From the NCBI GenBank assembly GCA_003250175.1, contig QKHD01000374.1, positions 1-5,968 on the forward strand: a stretch of DNA of 5,968 bases. The letters run 5' to 3'. Origin of the DNA: Helicobacteraceae bacterium (lineage in GTDB: Bacteria; Campylobacterota; Campylobacteria; Campylobacterales; SZUA-545). The notes under the pieces are model-generated. The model had not been told where the DNA came from. It ran no database searches and saw only the letters and a list, made by a program, of their open reading frames with translations. Shown here in pieces: positions 1 to 4,982 of the stretch. Position 1 is the first letter of the stretch. Every line of letters starts with the position of its first letter. A program made the translations under genes and the position numbers.

Positions 1-781
1 GATCGGTGGCACTGGGTACGCCATCGAGACCAAACTTGGTCCCGAATTCCGGTTCGCTGATGATGGGCATGATGTTATGCAGAAAAACCCCCATCTCCTT
101 AAGTTTTTTGGAAACTTCCGGAAGGTGCTTGTCGTTGATGCCGGGGATCAAAACGGAGTTGGCTTTGATCAAAATACCGCGCTCGACGCATTTTTGAATC
201 CCCTCCAACTGACGCTCGAGCAGAATCTGGGCCGCTTCGGTGCCGTAGTAGCGTTTGTGGTTGTAGTAGATCCAAGGGTAGATCTGCGCACCGATTTCGC
301 CGGTGGTGTCCACGGTGTTGATGGTTACGGTCACGTGGTCAACGCCCGCTTTTTCCAGTTCGTCCACGTAGGTGGCCAGTTCGAGGCCGTTGGTGGAGAT
401 ACAGAGTTTGAGGTCTTTGGCGTGCTTATTAATATAGTCAAAGGTCTCAAAGGTTTTGCCGGGGTTGGCCAGGGCATCGCCCGGTCCGGCGATCCCGACA
501 ACGGAGAGGCGTTCGACCTCGCCGCCGACGTAGAGGACTTTTTTTGCCGCCTCTTCGGGGTTGAGGCGTTCGCTGGTTACGCCCGGTCGGGATTCGTTGG
601 AGCAGTCATATTTACGATTACAATAGTTACATTGGATATTACAAGCCGGGGCGACCGCAACGTGGATACGCGCATAGTGGTGGTGCGCCCCTTCGCTGTA
701 ACAGGGGTGGTTATTGATTTTTGATTGGATATCTTCCGGCATAAATGTGTCAGAAGCTGTTGTACCGCAGGAGCAACTCAT
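1..781 (-). CDS. nifB: NifB, nitrogenase FeMo-cofactor biosynthesis radical SAM protein (C-terminus beyond window)
   Basis: NifB is a cytoplasmic radical SAM enzyme that fuses two [4Fe-4S] units, inserts a carbide and makes NifB-co, the precursor of the nitrogenase active-site cofactor. The 260 visible codons show HPCY at residues 25-28, the radical SAM CxxxCxxC at C47, C51 and C54 (sequence CNIQCNYC), C60 shortly after, a glycine-rich VVGIAGPGDA at about 94-103 (the SAM-binding GGE-like region) and C127 in LCISTNG. C27, C60 and C127 fall at positions that bind auxiliary clusters in known NifB proteins. The C-terminal CxxC region and any NifX-like domain lie outside the window. The start at 781 is chosen because AAGGA at 792-788 lies about 6 bases upstream on this strand. 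The reading frame is open to the window edge with no disruption. The identification is secure; only length and domain end are unknown. Confidence 0.96.
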   Translation of the reverse strand, partial: MSCSCGTTASDTFMPEDIQSKINNHPCYSEGAHHHYARIHVAVAPACNIQCNYCNRKYDCSNESRPGVTSERLNPEEAAKKVLYVGGEVERLSVVGIAGPGDALANPGKTFETFDYINKHAKDLKLCISTNGLELATYVDELEKAGVDHVTVTINTVDTTGEIGAQIYPWIYYNHKRYYGTEAAQILLERQLEGIQKCVERGILIKANSVLIPGINDKHLPEVSKKLKEMGVFLHNIMPIISEPEFGTKFGLDGVPSATD

Positions 782-828
782 GATATATCCTTTATCTTAC
801 TTGTGTGGAAATGTCTGAGAGCATTTAG

Positions 829-860
829 TGCAATATACATTCTAGCGCGAAATCGGACAA
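829..860 (-). promoter_or_regulatory. Candidate nifB promoter (two overlapping readings)
   Basis: Reading leftwards towards nifB, TTGTCC (860-855) and TATATT (837-832) are separated by 17 bp, a fair housekeeping promoter with a start near 825. Overlapping it is a sigma-54-like match, TAGAATG (844-838), four bases, then TTGCA (833-829). It fits the consensus TGGCACG-N4-TTGCA at 9 of 12 positions, but the first G of the essential -24 GG is A. nif promoters usually depend on sigma-54 and NifA in Proteobacteria, so the second reading is attractive although degenerate. Sequence alone does not decide between them. Confidence 0.4.
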
Positions 861-875
861 AAATTGTACAATTTT
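860..875. promoter_or_regulatory. Perfect 16-bp palindrome upstream of nifB, possible operator
   Basis: AAAATTGTACAATTTT is a perfect dyad centred at 867.5. It touches the candidate -35 hexamer of nifB and sits about 42 bp upstream of the predicted housekeeping start near 825, a position where activators or repressors commonly bind. It does not match the Fnr consensus TTGAT-N4-ATCAA nor the TGTGA operators found elsewhere in this window. The cognate protein is unknown. A chance AT-rich palindrome remains possible. Confidence 0.4.
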
Positions 876-898
876 GTTTTTCCCCCATATGAATGCGA

Positions 899-918
899 CA
901 TATCCGGATGAGGATATG
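899..918. repeat. Inverted repeat CATATCC / GGATATG in nifB upstream region
   Basis: A 7-bp inverted repeat with a 6-base loop lies at 899-905 and 912-918. It is flanked by a 7-bp direct repeat, ATGCGAC, at 893-899 and 916-922. It lies in the intergenic region between nifB and the small gene at 1044, upstream of the predicted promoters of both. It could be a protein-binding site or a hairpin. There is no T tract next to it, so it is not a terminator. Confidence 0.3.
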
Positions 919-942
919 CGACGAAGCCTTTTATTTAAAGGG

Positions 943-962
943 TTTGTCACACGGTTTACAAA
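943..962. promoter_or_regulatory. TTTGT-N10-ACAAA dyad, possible NifA upstream activator sequence
   Basis: The core TGT-N10-ACA at 945-960 is the classical NifA binding pattern, here extended to five symmetric bases per arm. Its centre is about 133 bp upstream of the start expected from the sigma-54-like element before nifB, within the range where NifA sites work. Short patterns of this kind arise by chance in AT-rich DNA, and no nifA gene is visible in the window, so this is tentative. Confidence 0.35.
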
Positions 963-972
963 AATGTCGTCT

Positions 973-1002
973 TTGGAATTTTTCGCCAGGATAGTACATA
1001 AT
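973..1002 (+). promoter_or_regulatory. Weak candidate promoter for the small gene at 1044
   Basis: TTGGAA (973-978) and CATAAT (997-1002) are 18 bp apart, giving a start near 1009 and a leader of about 35 bases. Both hexamers deviate from consensus, so this is offered only as the best match in the interval. Confidence 0.3.
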
Positions 1003-1043
1003 ATGCACAGCTAAAAGATTATAGATAGACAAAAAGGATGATT

Positions 1044-1370
1044 ATGGTCTGCAAATATCCCGAGGTGCTGGACTTTGTCCGGAAGTACCAACTGCTCGAT
1101 GATCTGGAAGATGAGGCGGTGCAGGAGAATTTCGAAATCTTCTCCCACGCCTGTAAATTTGTCAAAGAGCTGGACGTCGACGAGATCGACTGCGACAATC
1201 TCGACACCGTCGCGTCCAAGGTGCTCAGCCTGCTGGACGAGGCTTTCGAGCATGAGTACACCAAAGAGGCCATCAGCGAGATCGCCCAGGCCTTTTGCAA
1301 GGTCTTCGACACCGCCGGAGCGCCCAAACGGCATGTACCCTTTATTGTGGTGATGCTCTCCCGTCTTTAA
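1044..1370 (+). CDS. Small acidic protein of unknown function next to nifB
   Basis: I do not recognise this 108-residue protein. It has no signal peptide and no membrane segment and should be cytoplasmic. The sequence looks almost entirely helical and strongly acidic, for example LDDLEDEAVQENF near residues 18-30 and KELDVDEIDCDN at 41-52. It has four scattered cysteines (C3, C37, C50, C85) that form no CxxC pair. The C-terminal end is different, with a basic PKRH stretch and a hydrophobic PFIVVML. An ATG at 1038 is in frame, but it lies inside the ribosome binding site: AAAGGA at 1033-1038 is five bases before the ATG at 1044, so the later start is preferred. The gene is divergent from nifB and 75 bases ahead of the peptide gene, with a strong operator between. 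A nitrogen-fixation role would be guesswork from position only. Confidence 0.75.
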   Translation: MVCKYPEVLDFVRKYQLLDDLEDEAVQENFEIFSHACKFVKELDVDEIDCDNLDTVASKVLSLLDEAFEHEYTKEAISEIAQAFCKVFDTAGAPKRHVPFIVVMLSRL

Positions 1371-1372
1371 AG

Positions 1373-1398
1373 GTTTCTGTGACCTTGGTCACAGAAAC
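1373..1398. promoter_or_regulatory. Crp/Fnr-type operator, copy 1 (perfect 26-bp dyad)
   Basis: The core TGTGACCTTGGTCACA (1378-1393) is a perfect match to the CRP-type pattern TGTGA-N6-TCACA. The dyad extends to 12 bp per arm around a TT centre. Its centre at 1385.5 lies 29.5 bp before the first base of TAATGT (1415), so it would sit near -41.5 from a start at about 1427, the class II activation position. A 22-base stretch (1372-1393) recurs identically at 4901-4922. The likely binder is the regulator encoded at 3729-4346. It is unlikely to be a terminator for the preceding gene: the centre leaves no proper loop and no T run follows. Confidence 0.85.
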
Positions 1399-1411
1399 TC
1401 CCTCTCATAGC

Positions 1412-1420
1412 TGCTAATGT
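1412..1420 (+). promoter_or_regulatory. Predicted activator-dependent promoter of the cytochrome/peroxidase operon
   Basis: TGC followed by TAATGT (1415-1420) resembles an extended -10 element. No -35 hexamer is visible; the operator at 1373-1398 occupies that region, as expected for a class II Crp/Fnr-activated promoter. The predicted start near 1427 would leave a short leader of about 19 bases containing the AAAAGGA ribosome binding site at 1433-1439. Confidence 0.6.
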
Positions 1421-1445
1421 TTCCTAAACTTCAAAAGGAAACGGC

Positions 1446-1529
1446 ATGAAATTCGTTTTGATTATCTGGGCCATCCTGATTTTTTGTATGTTGGTCATGG
1501 GGCTGTATATTCCTGTGTTTGTCGCATAA
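1446..1529 (+). CDS. 27-residue single-helix membrane peptide, first gene of the cytochrome operon
   Basis: This short reading frame encodes a peptide with one lysine at position 2 and an almost unbroken hydrophobic helix (FVLIIWAILIFCMLVMGLYI). It has a good ribosome binding site (AAAAGGA, 1433-1439) six bases before the ATG. Its stop codon forms part of the AAGGAGG (1528-1534) that serves the next gene, so the two are likely translationally coupled. It is the first gene after the Crp/Fnr operator. Very small one-helix subunits are known in terminal oxidases (CydX in cytochrome bd; CcoQ is also small but longer), so a role as an assembly or stabilising subunit for the following cytochrome is a reasonable inference. 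Sequence recognition is not possible at this length. Confidence 0.7.
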   Translation: MKFVLIIWAILIFCMLVMGLYIPVFVA

Positions 1530-1539
1530 GGAGGGGCCG

Positions 1540-2433
1540 ATGAGACTGCTTTTTCTGGGTCTGATTACGCTGGGCATGGCGCTGGTTCTGATCGTTTTGC
1601 GTTTCGTTACGATCGAAAGCCCGGTGCTCAATGCAATCATACTGTCGTGGAATTACGGGGTATTTCTTCTCTCCCTCTACGTTGCGGGCAGGTATATGCT
1701 GGGTCGGTGGCGCAAGCACCTGAGCCATGACGAAAAAAAAGAGGAGTGGGGAAGCGTACGGGTCGATACCAAGCGGCTTCCCTTTGGGCTGGAGCTGGCC
1801 TTTGTTATCGGGATTCTGGCGATGTTCTGGTACAACACGGTCGGGTTTCATACGGAGACGATGACCAACATTGCCGCATGGCAAGACCAGATGGAGCTGA
1901 GCGTCATCGACGAGATGCGGCGACAGAGCGCCAGCGACGGGGAGAAGCTCGCCATGGGGCGTTCCCTCTTTCGCATCCACTGCGCCTCCTGTCACGGCGA
2001 ATCGGCCGACGGCATGGAGGGCAAGGCCCAGGATCTGCAGGCTCGTCTTTCCAAAGAGTCGGTTCTTTACACCATCCGGCACGGAGCGGTCAACTTCTCT
2101 TCTCTTTACCCCTCCGGAATGCCCGGTGGTCTGGTGGGTGAGGCAGATGCCGACCAGGTGGCTGGTTATGTCGCCGGAGGGTTCCGGGGGACGCCGCCTG
2201 AAGCATGGAAGCACGTATGCGCCTCCTGCCACGACCAGACGGGTGAGGGAATTCTCCTGATCGCTCCGGATATCCGGACCTATAGCGACACCCTGGTTGC
2301 AACCGTCCTGCATGAGGGAAAACACGGGGTCATCGGAACGATGCCCGCCTTTAGGACGCGACTGTCAGATTATCAGATGATCGCCATCGCCGCCTACCTC
2401 CGGAGCCTTGGCGCACCAAAGGAAAAACCATGA
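1540..2433 (+). CDS. Membrane-anchored dihaem cytochrome c, CcoP/FixP-like
   Basis: This 297-residue protein has three predicted membrane helices (about residues 3-23, 28-50 and 82-102), then a periplasmic part with two c-type haem sites: C148-A-S-C151-H152 and C227-A-S-C230-H231. Likely axial methionines are M194 in SGMPGG and M268 in GTMPAF. The ending MPAFRTRLSDYQMIAIAAYLRSLG is the typical end of a class I cytochrome c domain. The layout resembles CcoP, the electron-entry subunit of cbb3 oxidases, but no ccoN or ccoO adjoins and CcoP normally has one or two anchoring helices. Here it overlaps a peroxidase gene by four bases (ATGA), so it may pass electrons from the quinol pool or a cytochrome to the peroxidase. 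The start at 1540 follows AAGGAGG (1528-1534); an upstream in-frame ATG at 1519 lies inside the preceding peptide gene and lacks a binding site. Confidence 0.88.
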   Translation: MRLLFLGLITLGMALVLIVLRFVTIESPVLNAIILSWNYGVFLLSLYVAGRYMLGRWRKHLSHDEKKEEWGSVRVDTKRLPFGLELAFVIGILAMFWYNTVGFHTETMTNIAAWQDQMELSVIDEMRRQSASDGEKLAMGRSLFRIHCASCHGESADGMEGKAQDLQARLSKESVLYTIRHGAVNFSSLYPSGMPGGLVGEADADQVAGYVAGGFRGTPPEAWKHVCASCHDQTGEGILLIAPDIRTYSDTLVATVLHEGKHGVIGTMPAFRTRLSDYQMIAIAAYLRSLGAPKEKP

Positions 2434-3704
2434 AACCTCTGCTTATCCTCGTAACGGCCCTCCACCTTTACGCCGGAGCGGACGAAGCGCTCCGACAACA
2501 GGCACTTTCCAGCGGATTGCGGCCCACGCCAGCTGATTTCGGAGCGTTGCTTCAAGCCCTGAATAAAGACGAGGCAGCCCTTAGCCGGGAAAAAATCCGT
2601 CTGGGAAAAGAACTCTTTTTTGAAAAGGCTCTTTCCAAAGATCGGGACATCAGTTGCGCCACCTGCCACCGGTTTGATCTGGGCGGTGCCGACGCCAAGC
2701 CAACAGCCATCGGCACCGCCGATTTGGCGAATCCGTCGCATTTGAATACGCCCACGATGCTCAATACGGCCTTTTCCCACTACCTCTTTTGGAATGGTCG
2801 GAGCGAGTCGCTGGAAGATCAGGCCAAGGGGCCGATGCAGGCACCCTTCGAAATGGCTATAACGCCTGAAGCCGCAGAGAGACGGCTGGCCGCCACCAAA
2901 AACTATCCTCCGCTGTTTCAAAAGGTCTTTGGCAGCAGCGCAATCACCTTTGACAAAATCGCCGATGCCATCGCCGCTTATGAAAAGACCATCGTCACAC
3001 GGGGCCGATACGATGAGTTTCTGGATGGAAACCTGACGGCGCTTGCTCCGGATGAGAAAGAGGGGCTGGAGCTGTTTATCACCAAAAGCTGCGTGGGCTG
3101 CCATACCGGTGTAGGTCTGGGCGGCGTCAGCCTGCGGAAATTTCCTCTGGTGCATCACCGTATCTGGAGCATGGCCACTCCGGATGAGGTGGCGAAGCTG
3201 TGGAAGGAATATGCAATATTTTTGGAAGAGGCGGAGCGTGCCAAGCGGCAGCATCTTAGCTTTCCCGATGATTCCGGACGGTTGGCGTATCTGGAGTCCC
3301 ATTTGGGCAAAAAGAGGGTGAAGCTCCTAGAAGAAGGGTTTTTTCATCAGCTGAACCGTCGTGCCCGGTTGCAGGCCATGAGCTCCGGAGGGTGTGCGGA
3401 GTGTCACGATACCGCAACGCAAAATGTTCCCGAAAGCCTAGCAGAAAAGGTGCTCTTCCCCTTTGAAAACCAAGGCGGTTTTTTGGGTGCAGCGGAGCCA
3501 AAAGGGTATTTTCGGGTGCCGCTGCTGCGCAATGTGGTCCGGACCAAGCCCTATTTTCATAACGGTTCGGTGGAGAAGCTCGAAGATGCGATCCGTTTCA
3601 TGGCAAGGCACCAGAGCCGGGTGACACTCCGTGATGAGGAGATCGCCAAGATGATCAAGTTTTTAGAAGCAGCAGACGGGGAAATCGTCGATTACGGAGA
3701 GTAA
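2430..3704 (+). CDS. Exported cytochrome c peroxidase (CCP/MauG family) with a third haem-binding motif
   Basis: Family members reduce periplasmic hydrogen peroxide to water with electrons from cytochromes. This one has 424 residues against about 320-350 in usual dihaem enzymes. A short signal peptide (residues 1-16, cleavage near YAGA-DEA) is followed by the peroxidatic haem site C76-A-T-C79-H80, W121 in FWNGR, Q131 in QAKGP, the catalytic-type E141 in FEM, the second haem site C221-V-G-C224-H225, then LLRN, PYFHNG and M391. M391 lies 14 residues after H377, matching the H261/M275 spacing of the Pseudomonas enzyme, so the second haem keeps its methionine ligand. Two oddities stand out. About 100 extra residues (roughly 240-350) between the second haem site and FRVPLLRN carry a third motif, C322-A-E-C325-H326. 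Also, the distal histidine of the first haem (H71 in Pseudomonas) aligns with T96, with H104 nearby. AAAGGA at 2418-2423 precedes the ATG, which overlaps the upstream stop. Confidence 0.93.
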   Translation: MKPLLILVTALHLYAGADEALRQQALSSGLRPTPADFGALLQALNKDEAALSREKIRLGKELFFEKALSKDRDISCATCHRFDLGGADAKPTAIGTADLANPSHLNTPTMLNTAFSHYLFWNGRSESLEDQAKGPMQAPFEMAITPEAAERRLAATKNYPPLFQKVFGSSAITFDKIADAIAAYEKTIVTRGRYDEFLDGNLTALAPDEKEGLELFITKSCVGCHTGVGLGGVSLRKFPLVHHRIWSMATPDEVAKLWKEYAIFLEEAERAKRQHLSFPDDSGRLAYLESHLGKKRVKLLEEGFFHQLNRRARLQAMSSGGCAECHDTATQNVPESLAEKVLFPFENQGGFLGAAEPKGYFRVPLLRNVVRTKPYFHNGSVEKLEDAIRFMARHQSRVTLRDEEIAKMIKFLEAADGEIVDYGE

Positions 3705-3707
3705 AAG

Positions 3708-3730
3708 AACCGGATGTTTTGTCCGGTTTT
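3708..3730. terminator. Bidirectional intrinsic terminator between the peroxidase and regulator genes
   Basis: A 7-bp stem, AACCGGA (3708-3714) with TCCGGTT (3722-3728), encloses a 7-base loop. T residues follow on the plus strand (3727-3730). On the minus strand the stem is followed by CTTTTAC. It fills the gap between the stop codons of two convergent genes and can serve both. Confidence 0.8.
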
Positions 3731-4346
3731 AGTTAAGGATAATGGCGCCCCTAGTGAGCTTGAGGGTTCCGGATTGCTCCAGCTTTTTCAGGTTTCGGCT
3801 GACCGCTTCACGGGAGACACCGAGGAAGGAAGCCAGTTTCTCATGGGTGATCCGGATAATATCCAGCCCCTGAACATAGAGCCAGTTGAGAATCCGCTGA
3901 TCCAGCTGCTCGAATTTGAGGGAGCTGATCAGCCGTACCAGGTCGCTTAGGCGGTGGGAACAGAGCGTGATTTTATAGTCGCGGTATTCGGGGGAGTGGT
4001 CGATGAGCCAGCGCATGGTCTGACGGGGGATCATCCACCCTTCGGCAGACTCAATCACCACGGCGGAAGCCAGGGTTTGCTTTTCACCGATGGTGCTGAC
4101 CGTATTGACCAGACACTGTTCGCCGGGGTGAATATGATAGAGGGTGACTTCGTTGTCGCTGAGGGATTCGGGCTGGAGGTAGACCTTGACCACGCCGCGT
4201 TTTAAAAACAAAATCCCGTCGGTTACGTCACCCTGATAATAGAGGATTGTTCCCGTCGATGCATTGATAGGATGCGCCGCACGTTCGATGGTGGCGAACT
4301 CCTCGTCACTGAGATTGCGAAAAAACTGATAGTCGCGTAACTGCAT
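3729..4346 (-). CDS. Crp/Fnr-family transcriptional regulator
   Basis: This 205-residue protein has the two-part Crp/Fnr fold. A cyclic-nucleotide-binding-like beta barrel spans about residues 10-115 (GTILYYQGDVTDGILFLKRGVVKVY), followed by the dimer helix (about 118-145) and a winged helix-turn-helix (ITHEKLASFLGVSREAVSRNLKKLEQSG, 166-193). The recognition helix reads R179-E180-A-V-S183-R184. CRP uses RExxxR to read TGTGA, and Fnr uses ExxSR, so this helix fits the TGTGA operators at 1373-1398 and 4903-4926. The only cysteines are C78 (in GEQC) and C129, so there is no Fnr-type iron-sulfur cluster. The cAMP pocket is not clearly preserved either, and the signal is unknown. AAGGA at 4357-4353 supports the start. 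The gene lies 73 bases after the DsrE-like gene and is probably co-transcribed with it, giving positive autoregulation. Confidence 0.92.
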   Translation of the reverse strand: MQLRDYQFFRNLSDEEFATIERAAHPINASTGTILYYQGDVTDGILFLKRGVVKVYLQPESLSDNEVTLYHIHPGEQCLVNTVSTIGEKQTLASAVVIESAEGWMIPRQTMRWLIDHSPEYRDYKITLCSHRLSDLVRLISSLKFEQLDQRILNWLYVQGLDIIRITHEKLASFLGVSREAVSRNLKKLEQSGTLKLTRGAIILN

Positions 4347-4367
4347 GATCGTTCCTTGAGGTAAGAT

Positions 4368-4393
4368 CGGCCGTCAAGGGAGGAAGACGGCCG
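4368..4393 (-). other. GC-rich hairpin between the DsrE-like and regulator genes
   Basis: CGGCCGTC (4368-4375) and GACGGCCG (4386-4393) form a perfect 8-bp stem with a 10-base loop. In the direction of transcription it follows the DsrE-like stop and precedes the regulator's ribosome binding site. No T run follows, so complete termination is unlikely. It may be a partial terminator or an mRNA-stability element that sets different levels for the two products. Confidence 0.55.
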
Positions 4394-4419
4394 GGAGTTA
4401 GCATAAGCGTAGCATACTC

Positions 4420-4851
4420 TTAGAAAGAAAGCGTCCGGGTATCCGGAGCGAAAAGAGCCTTGTAGACATCGGTGCCGTTGACAATCTTCACGCCTTCGAT
4501 GACATCATGCTTCATCAGGTCGTCAAACTTGGCACACATGCCGCAGACCATAACCGTACCGCCTTTTTTAATCAGACCCTGGATGATCTCTCGGGGCGTT
4601 TTGTTCATGGGGCCGAAGATGTTTTGGCCGCCTTGTACCTTGACCACGTTTAGGGCATCGGCACCGATGAGCACGGTGGTCTGTACTCCGGCATCCTGCA
4701 TGGCGTAGGCGATGGAGAGGCCCATGCCTACTTCTTTATGCGCGTTAGATGTCACGCTTACAAAGAGCTTTTTGGGGGCATCGGCACCGTAGAGGTTGAG
4801 GGAGATAACGGCCATGAGAAACGCCGCTACAACAAGTCGAAATGGTTTCAT
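4420..4851 (-). CDS. Periplasmic DsrE-family protein
   Basis: This 143-residue protein begins with a signal peptide (KPFR, then a hydrophobic stretch from VVAAF to LNLYGA, with cleavage near residue 23). The mature part looks like the DsrE/DsrF/TusD fold: KLFVSVTSNAHKEVGMGLSIA at 28-48, a central TTVLIGADALNVV, then GGTVMVCGMCAKFDDL with C103 and C106, and IEGVKIVNG near the end. Cytoplasmic members relay sulfur on a conserved cysteine. Exported ones are common in sulfur-oxidising bacteria, but their reactions are not settled, so sulfur binding or redox at CGMC is inference. An ATG at 4857 is in frame but overlaps the AAAGGA site (4862-4857), which fits the ATG at 4851 with a five-base gap; the later start is preferred. 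It heads the operon with the regulator and follows the second TGTGA operator, so it should be controlled together with the peroxidase operon. Confidence 0.87.
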   Translation of the reverse strand: MKPFRLVVAAFLMAVISLNLYGADAPKKLFVSVTSNAHKEVGMGLSIAYAMQDAGVQTTVLIGADALNVVKVQGGQNIFGPMNKTPREIIQGLIKKGGTVMVCGMCAKFDDLMKHDVIEGVKIVNGTDVYKALFAPDTRTLSF

Positions 4852-4879
4852 GTACATCCTTTGATATTGGTGTGGATGT

Positions 4880-4885
4880 ATTTTA
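4880..4885 (-). promoter_or_regulatory. Predicted -10 element of the DsrE/regulator operon
   Basis: TAAAAT (4885-4880) matches the -10 consensus at five of six bases and predicts a start near 4873 with a leader of about 22 bases. No -35 hexamer is seen; the operator at 4903-4926 takes its place, with its centre at about -41.5. The geometry is the same as in the cytochrome operon. Confidence 0.6.
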
Positions 4886-4902
4886 AAAGGAAAGGGGCGG
4901 GG

Positions 4903-4926
4903 TTTCTGTGACCTTGGTCACAAAAG
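4903..4926. promoter_or_regulatory. Crp/Fnr-type operator, copy 2
   Basis: TGTGACCTTGGTCACA recurs at 4907-4922 within a 22-base identity (4901-4922) to the first copy. The dyad is centred at 4914.5 and has one mismatched pair (4906/4923) among 11. It lies 29.5 bp from the first base of TAAAAT on the minus strand, exactly as in copy 1. It is also about 68 bp upstream of the predicted cold-shock gene start on the plus strand, though that spacing is less typical for activation. Confidence 0.85.
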
Positions 4927-4947
4927 AAAAAAGATGGAAAAATAGCC

Positions 4948-4976
4948 TTGCCATGACGGGCGTATTCCGCTATGAT
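4948..4976 (+). promoter_or_regulatory. Housekeeping-type promoter for the cold-shock gene
   Basis: TTGCCA (4948-4953) and TATGAT (4971-4976) are separated by exactly 17 bp, each close to the sigma-70 consensus. The predicted start is near 4983. This is the strongest promoter match in the window and leaves a leader of about 163 bases before the cold-shock ATG. Confidence 0.75.
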
Positions 4977-4982
4977 GGGGGC

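Noticed and set aside
77..724. A 215-codon open frame on the plus strand opposite nifB
   Set aside because: It is the antisense of a clear NifB sequence with conserved cysteine motifs; its own product has no recognisable features.
927..941. Small inverted repeat CCTTT / AAAGG
   Set aside because: Five bases per arm in AT-rich DNA is within chance, and no nearby signal gives it a role.
889..1014. A 41-codon frame on the plus strand in the nifB upstream region
   Set aside because: The bases before its ATG are TTTTTCCCCC with no ribosome binding site, and the frame runs through several dyads that are better explained as control sites.
1373..1398. The perfect dyad read as a terminator for the gene ending at 1370
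   Set aside because: The arms meet around two bases so no normal loop forms, no T run follows, and the same sequence recurs before another promoter, which marks it as an operator.
1495..2325. A 276-codon minus-strand frame opposite the dihaem cytochrome
   Set aside because: The opposite strand encodes two CXXCH motifs and membrane helices; this frame is a shadow from codon bias.
2394..3302. A 302-codon minus-strand frame opposite the peroxidase
   Set aside because: It is antisense to a well-conserved peroxidase and has no ribosome binding site or family motif.
4399..4414. Short direct repeat TAGCATA near the DsrE-like stop codon
   Set aside because: Two copies of seven bases a few bases apart, with no flanking target duplication or other mobile-element sign.
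4907..4922. The second TGTGA operator as an activator site for the cold-shock gene
   Set aside because: Its centre would be near -68.5 from that start, off the usual -61.5 and -71.5 positions, and the promoter there already has good -35 and -10 hexamers; the minus-strand operon fits exactly.
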